DNA of 64,000 nucleotides, taken from Ochotona curzoniae. Lineage: Eukaryota > Chordata > Mammalia > Lagomorpha > Ochotonidae. Of the stretch, positions 27,701 to 41,190 are shown piece after piece. Position numbers and translations under genes: made by a program. Under the pieces are notes generated by a model that saw nothing but the letters and a program-made list of their open reading frames with translations, was not told where the DNA came from and ran no database searches. The number at the start of each line of letters is the position of its first letter. Positions within the stretch are counted from its first letter, which is position 1. The stretch covers positions 1 through 64,000 of the forward strand of contig NW_024467105.1 in NCBI RefSeq assembly GCF_017591425.1, written 5' to 3'.

Positions 27701-30700
27701 CACTTTCAGGCATATGTGCTGCCAGAGCCGTCGTTTTCCATGGTAGCTGAAAATGGCTTGGGCGCTGAACTTGTCTCTGGATGTGGAGTTGTTAGCGCCT
27801 GGACTGAGGATCTGCATCCTTGTTTTGTGTGGGTGCTCAACATGCTTGATTGCATCATCCTGGGCTCCATGGACATTGGACAAGAAGTGACCAAACAGGG
27901 TTTCCCTCTAGATCTGCTCGACAAGCTGATGGTATGTGAAGTGAATGAGCCAAGTGGAGTCGTTTTGGCACTGGAAGACCCCTGCTGGCCAATTCGAATA
28001 TTGCCATTCACCCACACACTCAGTTCCCCAGGGATCACATACACTTTCAGGCATATGTGCTGCCAGAGCCATCATGTTGCATGGTAGCTGAAAATGGCTT
28101 GGGCGCTGAACTTGTCTCTGGATGTGGAGTTGTTAGCGCCTGGACTGAGGATCTGCATCCTTGTTTTGTGTGGGTGCTCAACATGCTTGATTGCATCATC
28201 CTGGGCTCCATGGACATTGGACAAGAAGTGACCAAACAGGGTTTCCCTCTAGATCTGCTCGACAAGCTGATGGTATGTGAAGTGAATGAGCCAAGTGGAG
28301 TCGTTTTGGCACTGGAAGACCCCTGCTGGCCAATTCGAATATTGCCATTCACCCACACACTCAGTTCCCCAGGGATCACATACACTTTCAGGCATATGTG
28401 CTGCCAGAGCCGTCATTTTCCATGGTAGCTGAAAATGGCTTGGGCGCTGAACTTGTCTCTGAATGTGGAGTTGTTAGCGCCTGGACTGAGGATCTGCATC
28501 CTTGTTTTGTGTGGGTGCTCAACATGCTTGATTGCATCATCCTGGGCTCCATGGACATTGGACAAGAAGTGACCAAACAGGGTTTCCCTCTAGATCTGCT
28601 CGACAAGCTGATGGTATGTGAAGTGAATGAGCCAAGTGGAGTCGTTTTGGCACTGGAAGACCCCTGCTGGCCAATTCGAATATTGCCATTCACCCACACA
28701 CTCAGTTCCCCAGGGATCACATACACTTTCAGGCATATGTGCTGCCAGAGCCATCGTTTTCCATGGTAGCTGAAAATGGCTTGGGCGCTGAACTTGTCTC
28801 TGGATGTGGAGTTGTTAGCGCCTGGACTGAGGATCTGCATCCTTGTTTTGTGTGGGTGCTCAACATGCTTGATTGCATCATCCTGGGCTCCATGGACATT
28901 GGACAAGAAGTGACCAAACAGGGTTTCCCTCTAGATCTGCTCGACAAGCTGATGGTATGTGAAGTGAATGAGCCAAGTGGAGTCGTTTTGGCACTGGAAG
29001 ACCCCTGCTGGCCAATTCGAATATTGCCATTCACCCACACACTCAGTTCCCCAGGGATCACATACACTTTCAGGCATATGTGCTGCCAGAGCCATCGTTT
29101 TCCATGGTAGCTGAAAATGGCTTGGGCGCTGAACTTGTCTCTGGATGTGGAGTTGTTAGCGCCTGGACTGAGGATCTGCATCCTTGTTTTGTGTGGGTGC
29201 TCAACATGCTTGATTGCATCATCCTGGGCTCCATGGACATTGGACAAGAAGTGACCAAACAGGGTTTCCCTCTAGATGTGCTCGACAAGCTGATGGTATG
29301 TGAAGTGAATGAGCCAAGTGGAGTCGTTTTGGCACTGGAAGACCCCTGCTGGCCAATTCGAATATTGCCATTCACCCACACACTCAGTTCCCCAGGGATC
29401 ACATACACTTTCAGGCATATGTGCTGCCAGAGCCATCATGTTGCATGGTAGCTGAAAATGGCTTGGGCGCTGAACTTGTCTCTGGATGTGGAGTTGTTAG
29501 CGCCTGGACTGAGGATCTGCATCCTTGTTTTGTGTGGGTGCTCAACATGCTTGATTGCATCATCCTGGGCTCCATGGACATTGGACAAGAAGTGACCAAA
29601 CAGGGTTTCCCTCTAGATCTGCTCGACAAGCTGATGGTATGTGAAGTGAATGAGCCAAGTGGAGTCGTTTTGGCACTGGAAGACCCCTGCTGGCCAATTC
29701 GAATATTGCCATTCACCCACACACTCAGTTCCCCAGGGATCACATACACTTTCAGGCATATGTGCTGCCAGAGCCATCGTGTTGCATGGTAGCTGAAAAT
29801 GGCTTGGGCGCTGAACTTGTCTCTGGATGTGGAGTTGTTAGCGCCTGGACTGAGGATCTGCATCCTTGTTTTGTGTGGGTGCTCAACATGCTTGATTGCA
29901 TCATCCTGGGCTCCATGGACATTGGACAAGAAGTGACCAAACAGGGTTTCCCTCTAGATGTGCTCGACAAGCTGATGGTATGTGAAGTGAATGAGCCAAG
30001 TGGAGTCGTTTTGGCACTGGAAGACCCCTGCTGGCCAATTCGAATATTGCCATTCACCCACACACTCAGTTCCCCAGGGATCACATACACTTTCAGGCAT
30101 ATGTGCTGCCAGAGCCATCATGTTGCATGGTAGCTGAAAATGGCTTGGGCGCTGAACTTGTCTCTGGATGTGGAGTTGTTAGCGCCTGGACTGAGGATCT
30201 GCATCCTTGTTTTGTGTGGGTGCTCAACATGCTTGATTGCATCATCCTGGGCTCCATGGACATTGGACAAGAAGTGACCAAACAGGGTTTCCCTCTAGAT
30301 CTGCTCGACAAGCTGATGGTATGTGAAGTGAATGAGCCAAGTGGAGTCGTTTTGGCACTGGAAGACCCCTGCTGGCCAATTCGAATATTGCCATTCACCC
30401 ACACACTCAGTTCCCCAGGGATCACATACACTTTCAGGCATATGTGCTGCCAGAGCCATCATGTTTTCCATGGTAGCTGAAAATGGCTTGGGCGCTGAAC
30501 TTGTCTCTGGATGTGGAGTTGTTAGCGCCTGGACTGAGGATCTGCATCCTTGTTTTGTGTGGGTGCTCAACATGCTTGATTGCATCATCCTGGGCTCCAT
30601 GGACATTGGACAAGAAGTGACCAAACAGGGTTTCCCTCTAGATCTGCTCGACAAGCTGATGGTATGTGAAGTGAATGAGCCAAGTGGAGTCGTTTTGGCA

Positions 30701-33700
30701 CTGGAAGACCCCTGCTGGCCAATTCGAATATTGCCATTCACCCACACACTCAGTTCCCCAGGGATCACATACACTTTCAGGCATATGTGCTGCCAGAGCC
30801 ATCATGTTGCATGGTAGCTGAAAATGGCTTGGGCGCTGAACTTGTCTCTGGATGTGGAGTTGTTAGCGCCTGGACTGAGGATCTGCATCCTTGTTTTGTG
30901 TGGGTGCTCAACATGCTTGATTGCATCATCCTGGGCTCCATGGACATTGGACAAGAAGTGACCAAACAGGGTTTCCCTCTAGATGTGCTCGACAAGCTGA
31001 TGGTATGTGAAGTGAATGAGCCAAGTGGAGTCGTTTTGGCACTGGAAGACCCCTGCTGGCCAATTCGAATATTGCCATTCACCCACACACTCAGTTCCCC
31101 AGGGATCACATACACTTTCAGGCATATGTGCTGCCAGAGCCGTCATTTTCCATGGTAGCTGAAAATGGCTTGGGCGCTGAACTTGTCTCTGGATGTGGAG
31201 TTGTTAGCGCCTGGACTGAGGATCTGCATCCTTGTTTTGTGTGGGTGCTCAACATGCTTGATTGCATCATCCTGGGCTCCATGGACATTGGACAAGAAGT
31301 GACCAAACAGGGTTTCCCTCTAGATCTGCTCGACAAGCTGATGGTATGTGAAGTGAATGAGCCAAGTGGAGTCGTTTTGGCACTGGAAGACCCCTGCTGG
31401 CCAATTCGAATATTGCCATTCACCCACACACTCAGTTCCCCAGGGATCACATACACTTTCAGGCATATGTGCTGCCAGAGCCATCATGTTGCATGGTAGC
31501 TGAAAATGGCTTGGGCGCTGAACTTGTCTCTGGATGTGGAGTTGTTAGCGCCTGGACTGAGGATCTGCATCCTTGTTTTGTGTGGGTGCTCAACATGCTT
31601 GATTGCATCATCCTGGGCTCCATGGACATTGGACAAGAAGTGACCAAACAGGGTTTCCCTCTAGATCTGCTCGACAAGCTGATGGTATGTGAAGTGAATG
31701 AGCCAAGTGGAGTCGTTTTGGCACTGGAAGACCCCTGCTGGCCAATTCGAATATTGCCATTCACCCACACACTCAGTTCCCCAGGGATCACATACACTTT
31801 CAGGCATATGTGCTGCCAGAGCCATCATGTTGCATGGTAGCTGAAAATGGCTTGGGCGCTGAACTTGTCTCTGGATGTGGAGTTGTTAGCGCCTGGACTG
31901 AGGATCTGCATCCTTGTTTTGTGTGGGTGCTCAACATGCTTGATTGCATCATCCTGGGCTCCATGGACATTGGACAAGAAGTGACCAAACAGGGTTTCCC
32001 TCTAGATGTGCTCGACAAGCTGATGGTATGTGAAGTGAATGAGCCAAGTGGAGTCGTTTTGGCACTGGAAGACCCCTGCTGGCCAATTCGAATATTGCCA
32101 TTCACCCACACACTCAGTTCCCCAGGGATCACATACACTTTCAGGCATATGTGCTGCCAGAGCCATCATGTTGCATGGTAGCTGAAAATGGCTTGGGCGC
32201 TGAACTTGTCTCTGGATGTGGAGTTGTTAGCGCCTGGACTGAGGATCTGCATCCTTGTTTTGTGTGGGTGCTCAACATGCTTGATTGCATCATCCTGGGC
32301 TCCATGGACATTGGACAAGAAGTGACCAAACAGGGTTTCCCTCTAGATCTGCTCGACAAGCTGATGGTATGTGAAGTGAATGAGCCAAGTGGAGTCGTTT
32401 TGGCACTGGAAGACCCCTGCTGGCCAATTCGAATATTGCCATTCACCCACACACTCAGTTCCCCAGGGATCACATACACTTTCAGGCATATGTGCTGCCA
32501 GAGCCATCATGTTGCATGGTAGCTGAAAATGGCTTGGGCGCTGAACTTGTCTCTGGATGTGGAGTTGTTAGCGCCTGGACTGAGGATCTGCATCCTTGTT
32601 TTGTGTGGGTGCTCAACATGCTTGATTGCATCATCCTGGGCTCCATGGACATTGGACAAGAAGTGACCAAACAGGGTTTCCCTCTAGATGTGCTCGACAA
32701 GCTGATGGTATGTGAAGTGAATGAGCCAAGTGGAGTCGTTTTGGCACTGGAAGACCCCTGCTGGCCAATTCGAATATTGCCATTCACCCACACACTCAGT
32801 TCCCCAGGGATCACATACACTTTCAGGCATATGTGCTGCCAGAGCCATCATGTTGCATGGTAGCTGAAAATGGCTTGGGCGCTGAACTTGTCTCTGGATG
32901 TGGAGTTGTTAGCGCCTGGACTGAGGATCTGCATCCTTGTTTTGTGTGGGTGCTCAACATGCTTGATTGCATCATCCTGGGCTCCATGGACATTGGACAA
33001 GAAGTGACCAAACAGGGTTTCCCTCTAGATGTGCTCGACAAGCTGATGGTATGTGAAGTGAATGAGCCAAGTGGAGTCGTTTTGGCACTGGAAGACCCCT
33101 GCTGGCCAATTCGAATATTGCCATTCACCCACACACTCAGTTCCCCAGGGATCACATACACTTTCAGGCATATGTGCTGCCAGAGCCATCATGTTGCATG
33201 GTAGCTGAAAATGGCTTGGGCGCTGAACTTGTCTCTGGATGTGGAGTTGTTAGCGCCTGGACTGAGGATCTGCATCCTTGTTTTGTGTGGGTGCTCAACA
33301 TGCTTGATTGCATCATCCTGGGCTCCATGGACATTGGACAAGAAGTGACCAAACAGGGTTTCCCTCTAGATCTGCTCGACAAGCTGATGGTATGTGAAGT
33401 GAATGAGCCAAGTGGAGTCGTTTTGGCACTGGAAGACCCCTGCTGGCCAATTCGAATATTGCCATTCACCCACACACTCAGTTCCCCAGGGATCACATAC
33501 ACTTTCAGGCATATGTGCTGCCAGAGCCATCATTTTCCATGGTAGCTGAAAATGGCTTGGGCGCTGAACTTGTCTCTGGATGTGGAGTTGTTAGCGCCTG
33601 GACTGAGGATCTGCATCCTTGTTTTGTGTGGGTGCTCAACATGCTTGATTGCATCATCCTGGGCTCCATGGACATTGGACAAGAAGTGACCAAACAGGGT

Positions 33701-36700
33701 TTCCCTCTAGATCTGCTCGACAAGCTGATGGTATGTGAAGTGAATGAGCCAAGTGGAGTCGTTTTGGCACTGGAAGACCCCTGCTGGCCAATTCGAATAT
33801 TGCCATTCACCCACACACTCAGTTCCCCAGGGACCACATACACTTTCAGGCATATGTGCTGCCAGAGCCATCATGTTGCATGGTAGCTGAAAATGGCTTG
33901 GGCGCTGAACTTGTCTCTGGATGTGGAGTTGTTAGCGCCTGGACTGAGGATCTGCATCCTTGTTTTGTGTGGGTGCTCAACATGCTTGATTGCATCATCC
34001 TGGGCTCCATGGACATTGGACAAGAAGTGACCAAACAGGGTTTCCCTCTAGATCTGCTCGACAAGCTGATGGTATGTGAAGTGAATGAGCCAAGTGGAGT
34101 CGTTTTGGCACTGGAAGACCCCTGCTGGCCAATTCGAATATTGCCATTCACCCACACACTCAGTTCCCCAGGGATCACATACACTTTCAGGCATATGTGC
34201 TGCCAGAGCCATCATGTTGCATGGTAGCTGAAAATGGCTTGGGCGCTGAACTTGTCTCTGGATGTGGAGTTGTTAGCGCCTGGACTGAGGATCTGCATCC
34301 TTGTTTTGTGTGGGTGCTCAACATGCTTGATTGCATCATCCTGGGCTCCATGGACATTGGACAAGAAGTGACCAAACAGGGTTTCCCTCTAGATCTGCTC
34401 GACAAGCTGATGGTATGTGAAGTGAATGAGCCAAGTGGAGTCGTTTTGGCACTGGAAGACCCCTGCTGGCCAATTCGAATATTGCCATTCACCCACACAC
34501 TCAGTTCCCCAGGGATCACATACACTTTCAGGCATATGTGCTGCCAGAGCCATCATGTTGCATGGTAGCTGAAAATGGCTTGGGCGCTGAACTTGTCTCT
34601 GGATGTGGAGTTGTTAGCGCCTGGACTGAGGATCTGCATCCTTGTTTTGTGTGGGTGCTCAACATGCTTGATTGCATCATCCTGGGCTCCATGGACATTG
34701 GACAAGAAGTGACCAAACAGGGTTTCCCTCTAGATCTGCTCGACAAGCTGATGGTATGTGAAGTGAATGAGCCAAGTGGAGTCGTTTTGGCACTGGAAGA
34801 CCCCTGCTGGCCAATTCGAATATTGCCATTCACCCACACACTCAGTTCCCCAGGGATCACATACACTTTCAGGCATATGTGCTGCCAGAGCCATCATGTT
34901 GCATGGTAGCTGAAAATGGCTTGGGCGCTGAACTTGTCTCTGGATGTGGAGTTGTTAGCGCCTGGACTGAGGATCTGCATCCTTGTTTTGTGTGGGTGCT
35001 CAACATGCTTGATTGCATCATCCTGGGCTCCATGGACATTGGACAAGAAGTGACCAAACAGGGTTTCCCTCTAGATGTGCTCGACAAGCTGATGGTATGT
35101 GAAGTGAATGAGCCAAGTGGAGTCGTTTTGGCACTGGAAGACCCCTGCTGGCCAATTCGAATATTGCCATTCACCCACACACTCAGTTCCCCAGGGATCA
35201 CATACACTTTCAGGCATATGTGCTGCCAGAGCCATCATGTTGCATGGTAGCTGAAAATGGCTTGGGCGCTGAACTTGTCTCTGGATGTGGAGTTGTTAGC
35301 GCCTGGACTGAGGATCTGCATCCTTGTTTTGTGTGGGTGCTCAACATGCTTGATTGCATCATCCTGGGCTCCATGGACATTGGACAAGAAGTGACCAAAC
35401 AGGGTTTCCCTCTAGATCTGCTCGACAAGCTGATGGTATGTGAAGTGAATGAGCCAAGTGGAGTCGTTTTGGCACTGGAAGACCCCTGCTGGCCAATTCG
35501 AATATTGCCATTCACCCACACACTCAGTTCCCCAGGGATCACATACACTTTCAGGCATATGTGCTGCCAGAGCCATCATGTTGCATGGTAGCTGAAAATG
35601 GCTTGGGCGCTGAACTTGTCTCTGGATGTGGAGTTGTTAGCGCCTGGACTGAGGATCTGCATCCTTGTTTTGTGTGGGTGCTCAACATGCTTGATTGCAT
35701 CATCCTGGGCTCCATGGACATTGGACAAGAAGTGACCAAACAGGGTTTCCCTCTAGATCTGCTCGACAAGCTGATGGTATGTGAAGTGAATGAGCCAAGT
35801 GGAGTCGTTTTGGCACTGGAAGACCCCTGCTGGCCAATTCGAATATTGCCATTCACCCACACACTCAGTTCCCCAGGGATCACATACACTTTCAGGCATA
35901 TGTGCTGCCAGAGCCATCATGTTGCATGGTAGCTGAAAATGGCTTGGGCGCTGAACTTGTCTCTGGATGTGGAGTTGTTAGCGCCTGGACTGAGGATCTG
36001 CATCCTTGTTTTGTGTGGGTGCTCAACATGCTTGATTGCATCATCCTGGGCTCCATGGACATTGGACAAGAAGTGACCAAACAGGGTTTCCCTCTAGATC
36101 TGCTCGACAAGCTGATGGTATGTGAAGTGAATGAGCCAAGTGGAGTCGTTTTGGCACTGGAAGACCCCTGCTGGCCAATTCGAATATTGCCATTCACCCA
36201 CACACTCAGTTCCCCAGGGATCACATACACTTTCAGGCATATGTGCTGCCAGAGCCATCATGTTGCATGGTAGCTGAAAATGGCTTGGGCGCTGAACTTG
36301 TCTCTGGATGTGGAGTTGTTAGCGCCTGGACTGAGGATCTGCATCCTTGTTTTGTGTGGGTGCTCAACATGCTTGATTGCATCATCCTGGGCTCCATGGA
36401 CATTGGACAAGAAGTGACCAAACAGGGTTTCCCTCTAGATCTGCTCGACAAGCTGATGGTATGTGAAGTGAATGAGCCAAGTGGAGTCGTTTTGGCACTG
36501 GAAGACCCCTGCTGGCCAATTCGAATATTGCCATTCACCCACACACTCAGTTCCCCAGGGATCACATACACTTTCAGGCATATGTGCTGCCAGAGCCATC
36601 ATGTTGCATGGTAGCTGAAAATGGCTTGGGCGCTGAACTTGTCTCTGGATGTGGAGTTGTTAGCGCCTGGACTGAGGATCTGCATCCTTGTTTTGTGTGG

Positions 36701-39700
36701 GTGCTCAACATGCTTGATTGCATCATCCTGGGCTCCATGGACATTGGACAAGAAGTGACCAAACAGGGTTTCCCTCTAGATCTGCTCGACAAGCTGATGG
36801 TATGTGAAGTGAATGAGCCAAGTGGAGTCGTTTTGGCACTGGAAGACCCCTGCTGGCCAATTCGAATATTGCCATTCACCCACACACTCAGTTCCCCAGG
36901 GATCACATACACTTTCAGGCATATGTGCTGCCAGAGCCATCATGTTGCATGGTAGCTGAAAATGGCTTGGGCGCTGAACTTGTCTCTGGATGTGGAGTTG
37001 TTAGCGCCTGGACTGAGGATCTGCATCCTTGTTTTGTGTGGGTGCTCAACATGCTTGATTGCATCATCCTGGGCTCCATGGACATTGGACAAGAAGTGAC
37101 CAAACAGGGTTTCCCTCTAGATGTGCTCGACAAGCTGATGGTATGTGAAGTGAATGAGCCAAGTGGAGTCGTTTTGGCACTGGAAGACCCCTGCTGGCCA
37201 ATTCGAATATTGCCATTCACCCACACACTCAGTTCCCCAGGGATCACATACACTTTCAGGCATATGTGCTGCCAGAGCCATCATGTTGCATGGTAGCTGA
37301 AAATGGCTTGGGCGCTGAACTTGTCTCTGGATGTGGAGTTGTTAGCGCCTGGACTGAGGATCTGCATCCTTGTTTTGTGTGGGTGCTCAACATGCTTGAT
37401 TGCATCATCCTGGGCTCCATGGACATTGGACAAGAAGTGACCAAACAGGGTTTCCCTCTAGATCTGCTCGACAAGCTGATGGTATGTGAAGTGAATGAGC
37501 CAAGTGGAGTCGTTTTGGCACTGGAAGACCCCTGCTGGCCAATTCGAATATTGCCATTCACCCACACACTCAGTTCCCCAGGGATCACATACACTTTCAG
37601 GCATATGTGCTGCCAGAGCCATCATGTTGCATGGTAGCTGAAAATGGCTTGGGCGCTGAACTTGTCTCTGGATGTGGAGTTGTTAGCGCCTGGACTGAGG
37701 ATCTGCATCCTTGTTTTGTGTGGGTGCTCAACATGCTTGATTGCATCATCCTGGGCTCCATGGACATTGGACAAGAAGTGACCAAACAGGGTTTCCCTCT
37801 AGATCTGCTCGACAAGCTGATGGTATGTGAAGTGAATGAGCCAAGTGGAGTCGTTTTGGCACTGGAAGACCCCTGCTGGCCAATTCGAATATTGCCATTC
37901 ACCCACACACTCAGTTCCCCAGGGATCACATACACTTTCAGGCATATGTGCTGCCAGAGCCATCATGTTGCATGGTAGCTGAAAATGGCTTGGGCGCTGA
38001 ACTTGTCTCTGGATGTGGAGTTGTTAGCGCCTGGACTGAGGATCTGCATCCTTGTTTTGTGTGGGTGCTCAACATGCTTGATTGCATCATCCTGGGCTCC
38101 ATGGACATTGGACAAGAAGTGACCAAACAGGGTTTCCCTCTAGATCTGCTCGACAAGCTGATGGTATGTGAAGTGAATGAGCCAAGTGGAGTCGTTTTGG
38201 CACTGGAAGACCCCTGCTGGCCAATTCGAATATTGCCATTCACCCACACACTCAGTTCCCCAGGGATCACATACACTTTCAGGCATATGTGCTGCCAGAG
38301 CCATCATGTTGCATGGTAGCTGAAAATGGCTTGGGCGCTGAACTTGTCTCTGGATGTGGAGTTGTTAGCGCCTGGACTGAGGATCTGCATCCTTGTTTTG
38401 TGTGGGTGCTCAACATGCTTGATTGCATCATCCTGGGCTCCATGGACATTGGACAAGAAGTGACCAAACAGGGTTTCCCTCTAGATGTGCTCGACAAGCT
38501 GATGGTATGTGAAGTGAATGAGCCAAGTGGAGTCGTTTTGGCACTGGAAGACCCCTGCTGGCCAATTCGAATATTGCCATTCACCCACACACTCAGTTCC
38601 CCAGGGATCACATACACTTTCAGGCATATGTGCTGCCAGAGCCATCATGTTGCATGGTAGCTGAAAATGGCTTGGGCGCTGAACTTGTCTCTGGATGTGG
38701 AGTTGTTAGCGCCTGGACTGAGGATCTGCATCCTTGTTTTGTGTGGGTGCTCAACATGCTTGATTGCATCATCCTGGGCTCCATGGACATTGGACAAGAA
38801 GTGACCAAACAGGGTTTCCCTCTAGATCTGCTCGACAAGCTGATGGTATGTGAAGTGAATGAGCCAAGTGGAGTCGTTTTGGCACTGGAAGACCCCTGCT
38901 GGCCAATTCGAATATTGCCATTCACCCACACACTCAGTTCCCCAGGGATCACATACACTTTCAGGCATATGTGCTGCCAGAGCCATCATGTTGCATGGTA
39001 GCTGAAAATGGCTTGGGCGCTGAACTTGTCTCTGGATGTGGAGTTGTTAGCGCCTGGACTGAGGATCTGCATCCTTGTTTTGTGTGGGTGCTCAACATGC
39101 TTGATTGCATCATCCTGGGCTCCATGGACATTGGACAAGAAGTGACCAAACAGGGTTTCCCTCTAGATCTGCTCGACAAGCTGATGGTATGTGAAGTGAA
39201 TGAGCCAAGTGGAGTCGTTTTGGCACTGGAAGACCCCTGCTGGCCAATTCGAATATTGCCATTCACCCACACACTCAGTTCCCCAGGCATCACATACACT
39301 TTCAGGCATATGTGCTGCCAGAGCCATCATGTTGCATGGTAGCTGAAAATGGCTTGGGCGCTGAACTTGTCTCTGGATGTGGAGTTGTTAGCGCCTGGAC
39401 TGAGGATCTGCATCCTTGTTTTGTGTGGGTGCTCAACATGCTTGATTGCATCATCCTGGGCTCCATGGACATTGGACAAGAAGTGACCAAACAGGGTTTC
39501 CCTCTAGATGTGCTCGACAAGCTGATGGTATGTGAAGTGAATGAGCCAAGTGGAGTCGTTTTGGCACTGGAAGACCCCTGCTGGCCAATTCGAATATTGC
39601 CATTCACCCACACACTCAGTTCCCCAGGGATCACATACACTTTCAGGCATATGTGCTGCCAGAGCCATCATGTTGCATGGTAGCTGAAAATGGCTTGGGC

Positions 39701-41016
39701 GCTGAACTTGTCTCTGGATGTGGAGTTGTTAGCGCCTGGACTGAGGATCTGCATCCTTGTTTTGTGTGGGTGCTCAACATGCTTGATTGCATCATCCTGG
39801 GCTCCATGGACATTGGACAAGAAGTGACCAAACAGGGTTTCCCTCTAGATCTGCTCGACAAGCTGATGGTATGTGAAGTGAATGAGCCAAGTGGAGTCGT
39901 TTTGGCACTGGAAGACCCCTGCTGGCCAATTCGAATATTGCCATTCACCCACACACTCAGTTCCCCAGGGATCACATACACTTTCAGGCATATGTGCTGC
40001 CAGAGCCATCATGTTGCATGGTAGCTGAAAATGGCTTGGGCGCTGAACTTGTCTCTGGATGTGGAGTTGTTAGCGCCTGGACTGAGGATCTGCATCCTTG
40101 TTTTGTGTGGGTGCTCAACATGCTTGATTGCATCATCCTGGGCTCCATGGACATTGGACAAGAAGTGACCAAACAGGGTTTCCCTCTAGATCTGCTCGAC
40201 AAGCTGATGGTATGTGAAGTGAATGAGCCAAGTGGAGTCGTTTTGGCACTGGAAGACCCCTGCTGGCCAATTCGAATATTGCCATTCACCCACACACTCA
40301 GTTCCCCAGGGATCACATACACTTTCAGGCATATGTGCTGCCAGAGCCATCATGTTGCATGGTAGCTGAAAATGGCTTGGGCGCTGAACTTGTCTCTGGA
40401 TGTGGAGTTGTTAGCGCCTGGACTGAGGATCTGCATCCTTGTTTTGTGTGGGTGCTCAACATGCTTGATTGCATCATCCTGGGCTCCATGGACATTGGAC
40501 AAGAAGTGACCAAACAGGGTTTCCCTCTAGATGTGCTCGACAAGCTGATGGTATGTGAAGTGAATGAGCCAAGTGGAGTCGTTTTGGCACTGGAAGACCC
40601 CTGCTGGCCAATTCGAATATTGCCATTCACCCACACACTCAGTTCCCCAGGCATCACATACACTTTCAGGCATATGTGCTGCCAGAGCCATCATGTTGCA
40701 TGGTAGCTGAAAATGGCTTGGGCGCTGAACTTGTCTCTGGATGTGGAGTTGTTAGCGCCTGGACTGAGGATCTGCATCCTTGTTTTGTGTGGGTGCTCAA
40801 CATGCTTGATTGCATCATCCTGGGCTCCATGGACATTGGACAAGAAGTGACCAAACAGGGTTTCCCTCTAGATCTGCTCGACAAGCTGATGGTATGTGAA
40901 GTGAATGAGCCAAGTGGAGTCGTTTTGGCACTGGAAGACCCCTGCTGGCCAATTCGAATATTGCCATTCACCCACACACTCAGTTCCCCAGGGATCACAT
41001 ACACTTTCAGGCATAT
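27701..41016 (+). repeat. Family A, right domain homogenised for the CATCATGTTGCATGG variant
   Basis: After a short transition (27.7-31.1 kb) the variable site becomes almost fixed as a,a,g,g. Of 28 successive units whose plus-strand phase starts lie between 31,128 and 40,335, 27 have this state; the exception is near 33,530 (CATCATTTTCC). Many units look identical over their full length, for example those starting at 33,856, 34,197, 34,538, 35,220, 35,561, 35,902, 36,243 and 36,584. Rare private changes are GGACCACAT near 33,830 and GGCATCACAT near 39,288 and 40,651, the last two exactly four units apart. The BglII-minus units fall at 34,879, 36,925, 38,289, 39,312 and 40,335, that is 6, 4, 3 and 3 units apart. 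This looks like the most recently amplified part. Confidence 0.8.
30451..30471 (+). repeat. Family A unit with +2 bp at the variable site
   Basis: Third occurrence of the CATCATGTTTTCCATGG form. It lies where the array changes to the uniform right domain. Confidence 0.9.
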
Positions 41017-41190
41017 GTGCTGCCAGAGCCGTCGTTTTCCATGGTAGCTGAAAATGGCTTGGGCGCTGAACTTGTCTCTGGATGTGGAGTTGTTAGCGCC
41101 TGGACTGAGGATCTGCATCCTTGTTTTGTGTGGGTGCTCAACATGCTTGATTGCATCATCCTGGGCTCCATGGACATTGGACAAGAAGTG

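Noticed and set aside
94..41047. About 240 overlapping open frames of 112-239 codons in family A, on both strands
   Set aside because: They recur with the 341-bp period, overlap each other on opposite strands, shift frame each unit, and stop at repeat-fixed positions. Their length variants trace to single-base indels. No known domain is visible.
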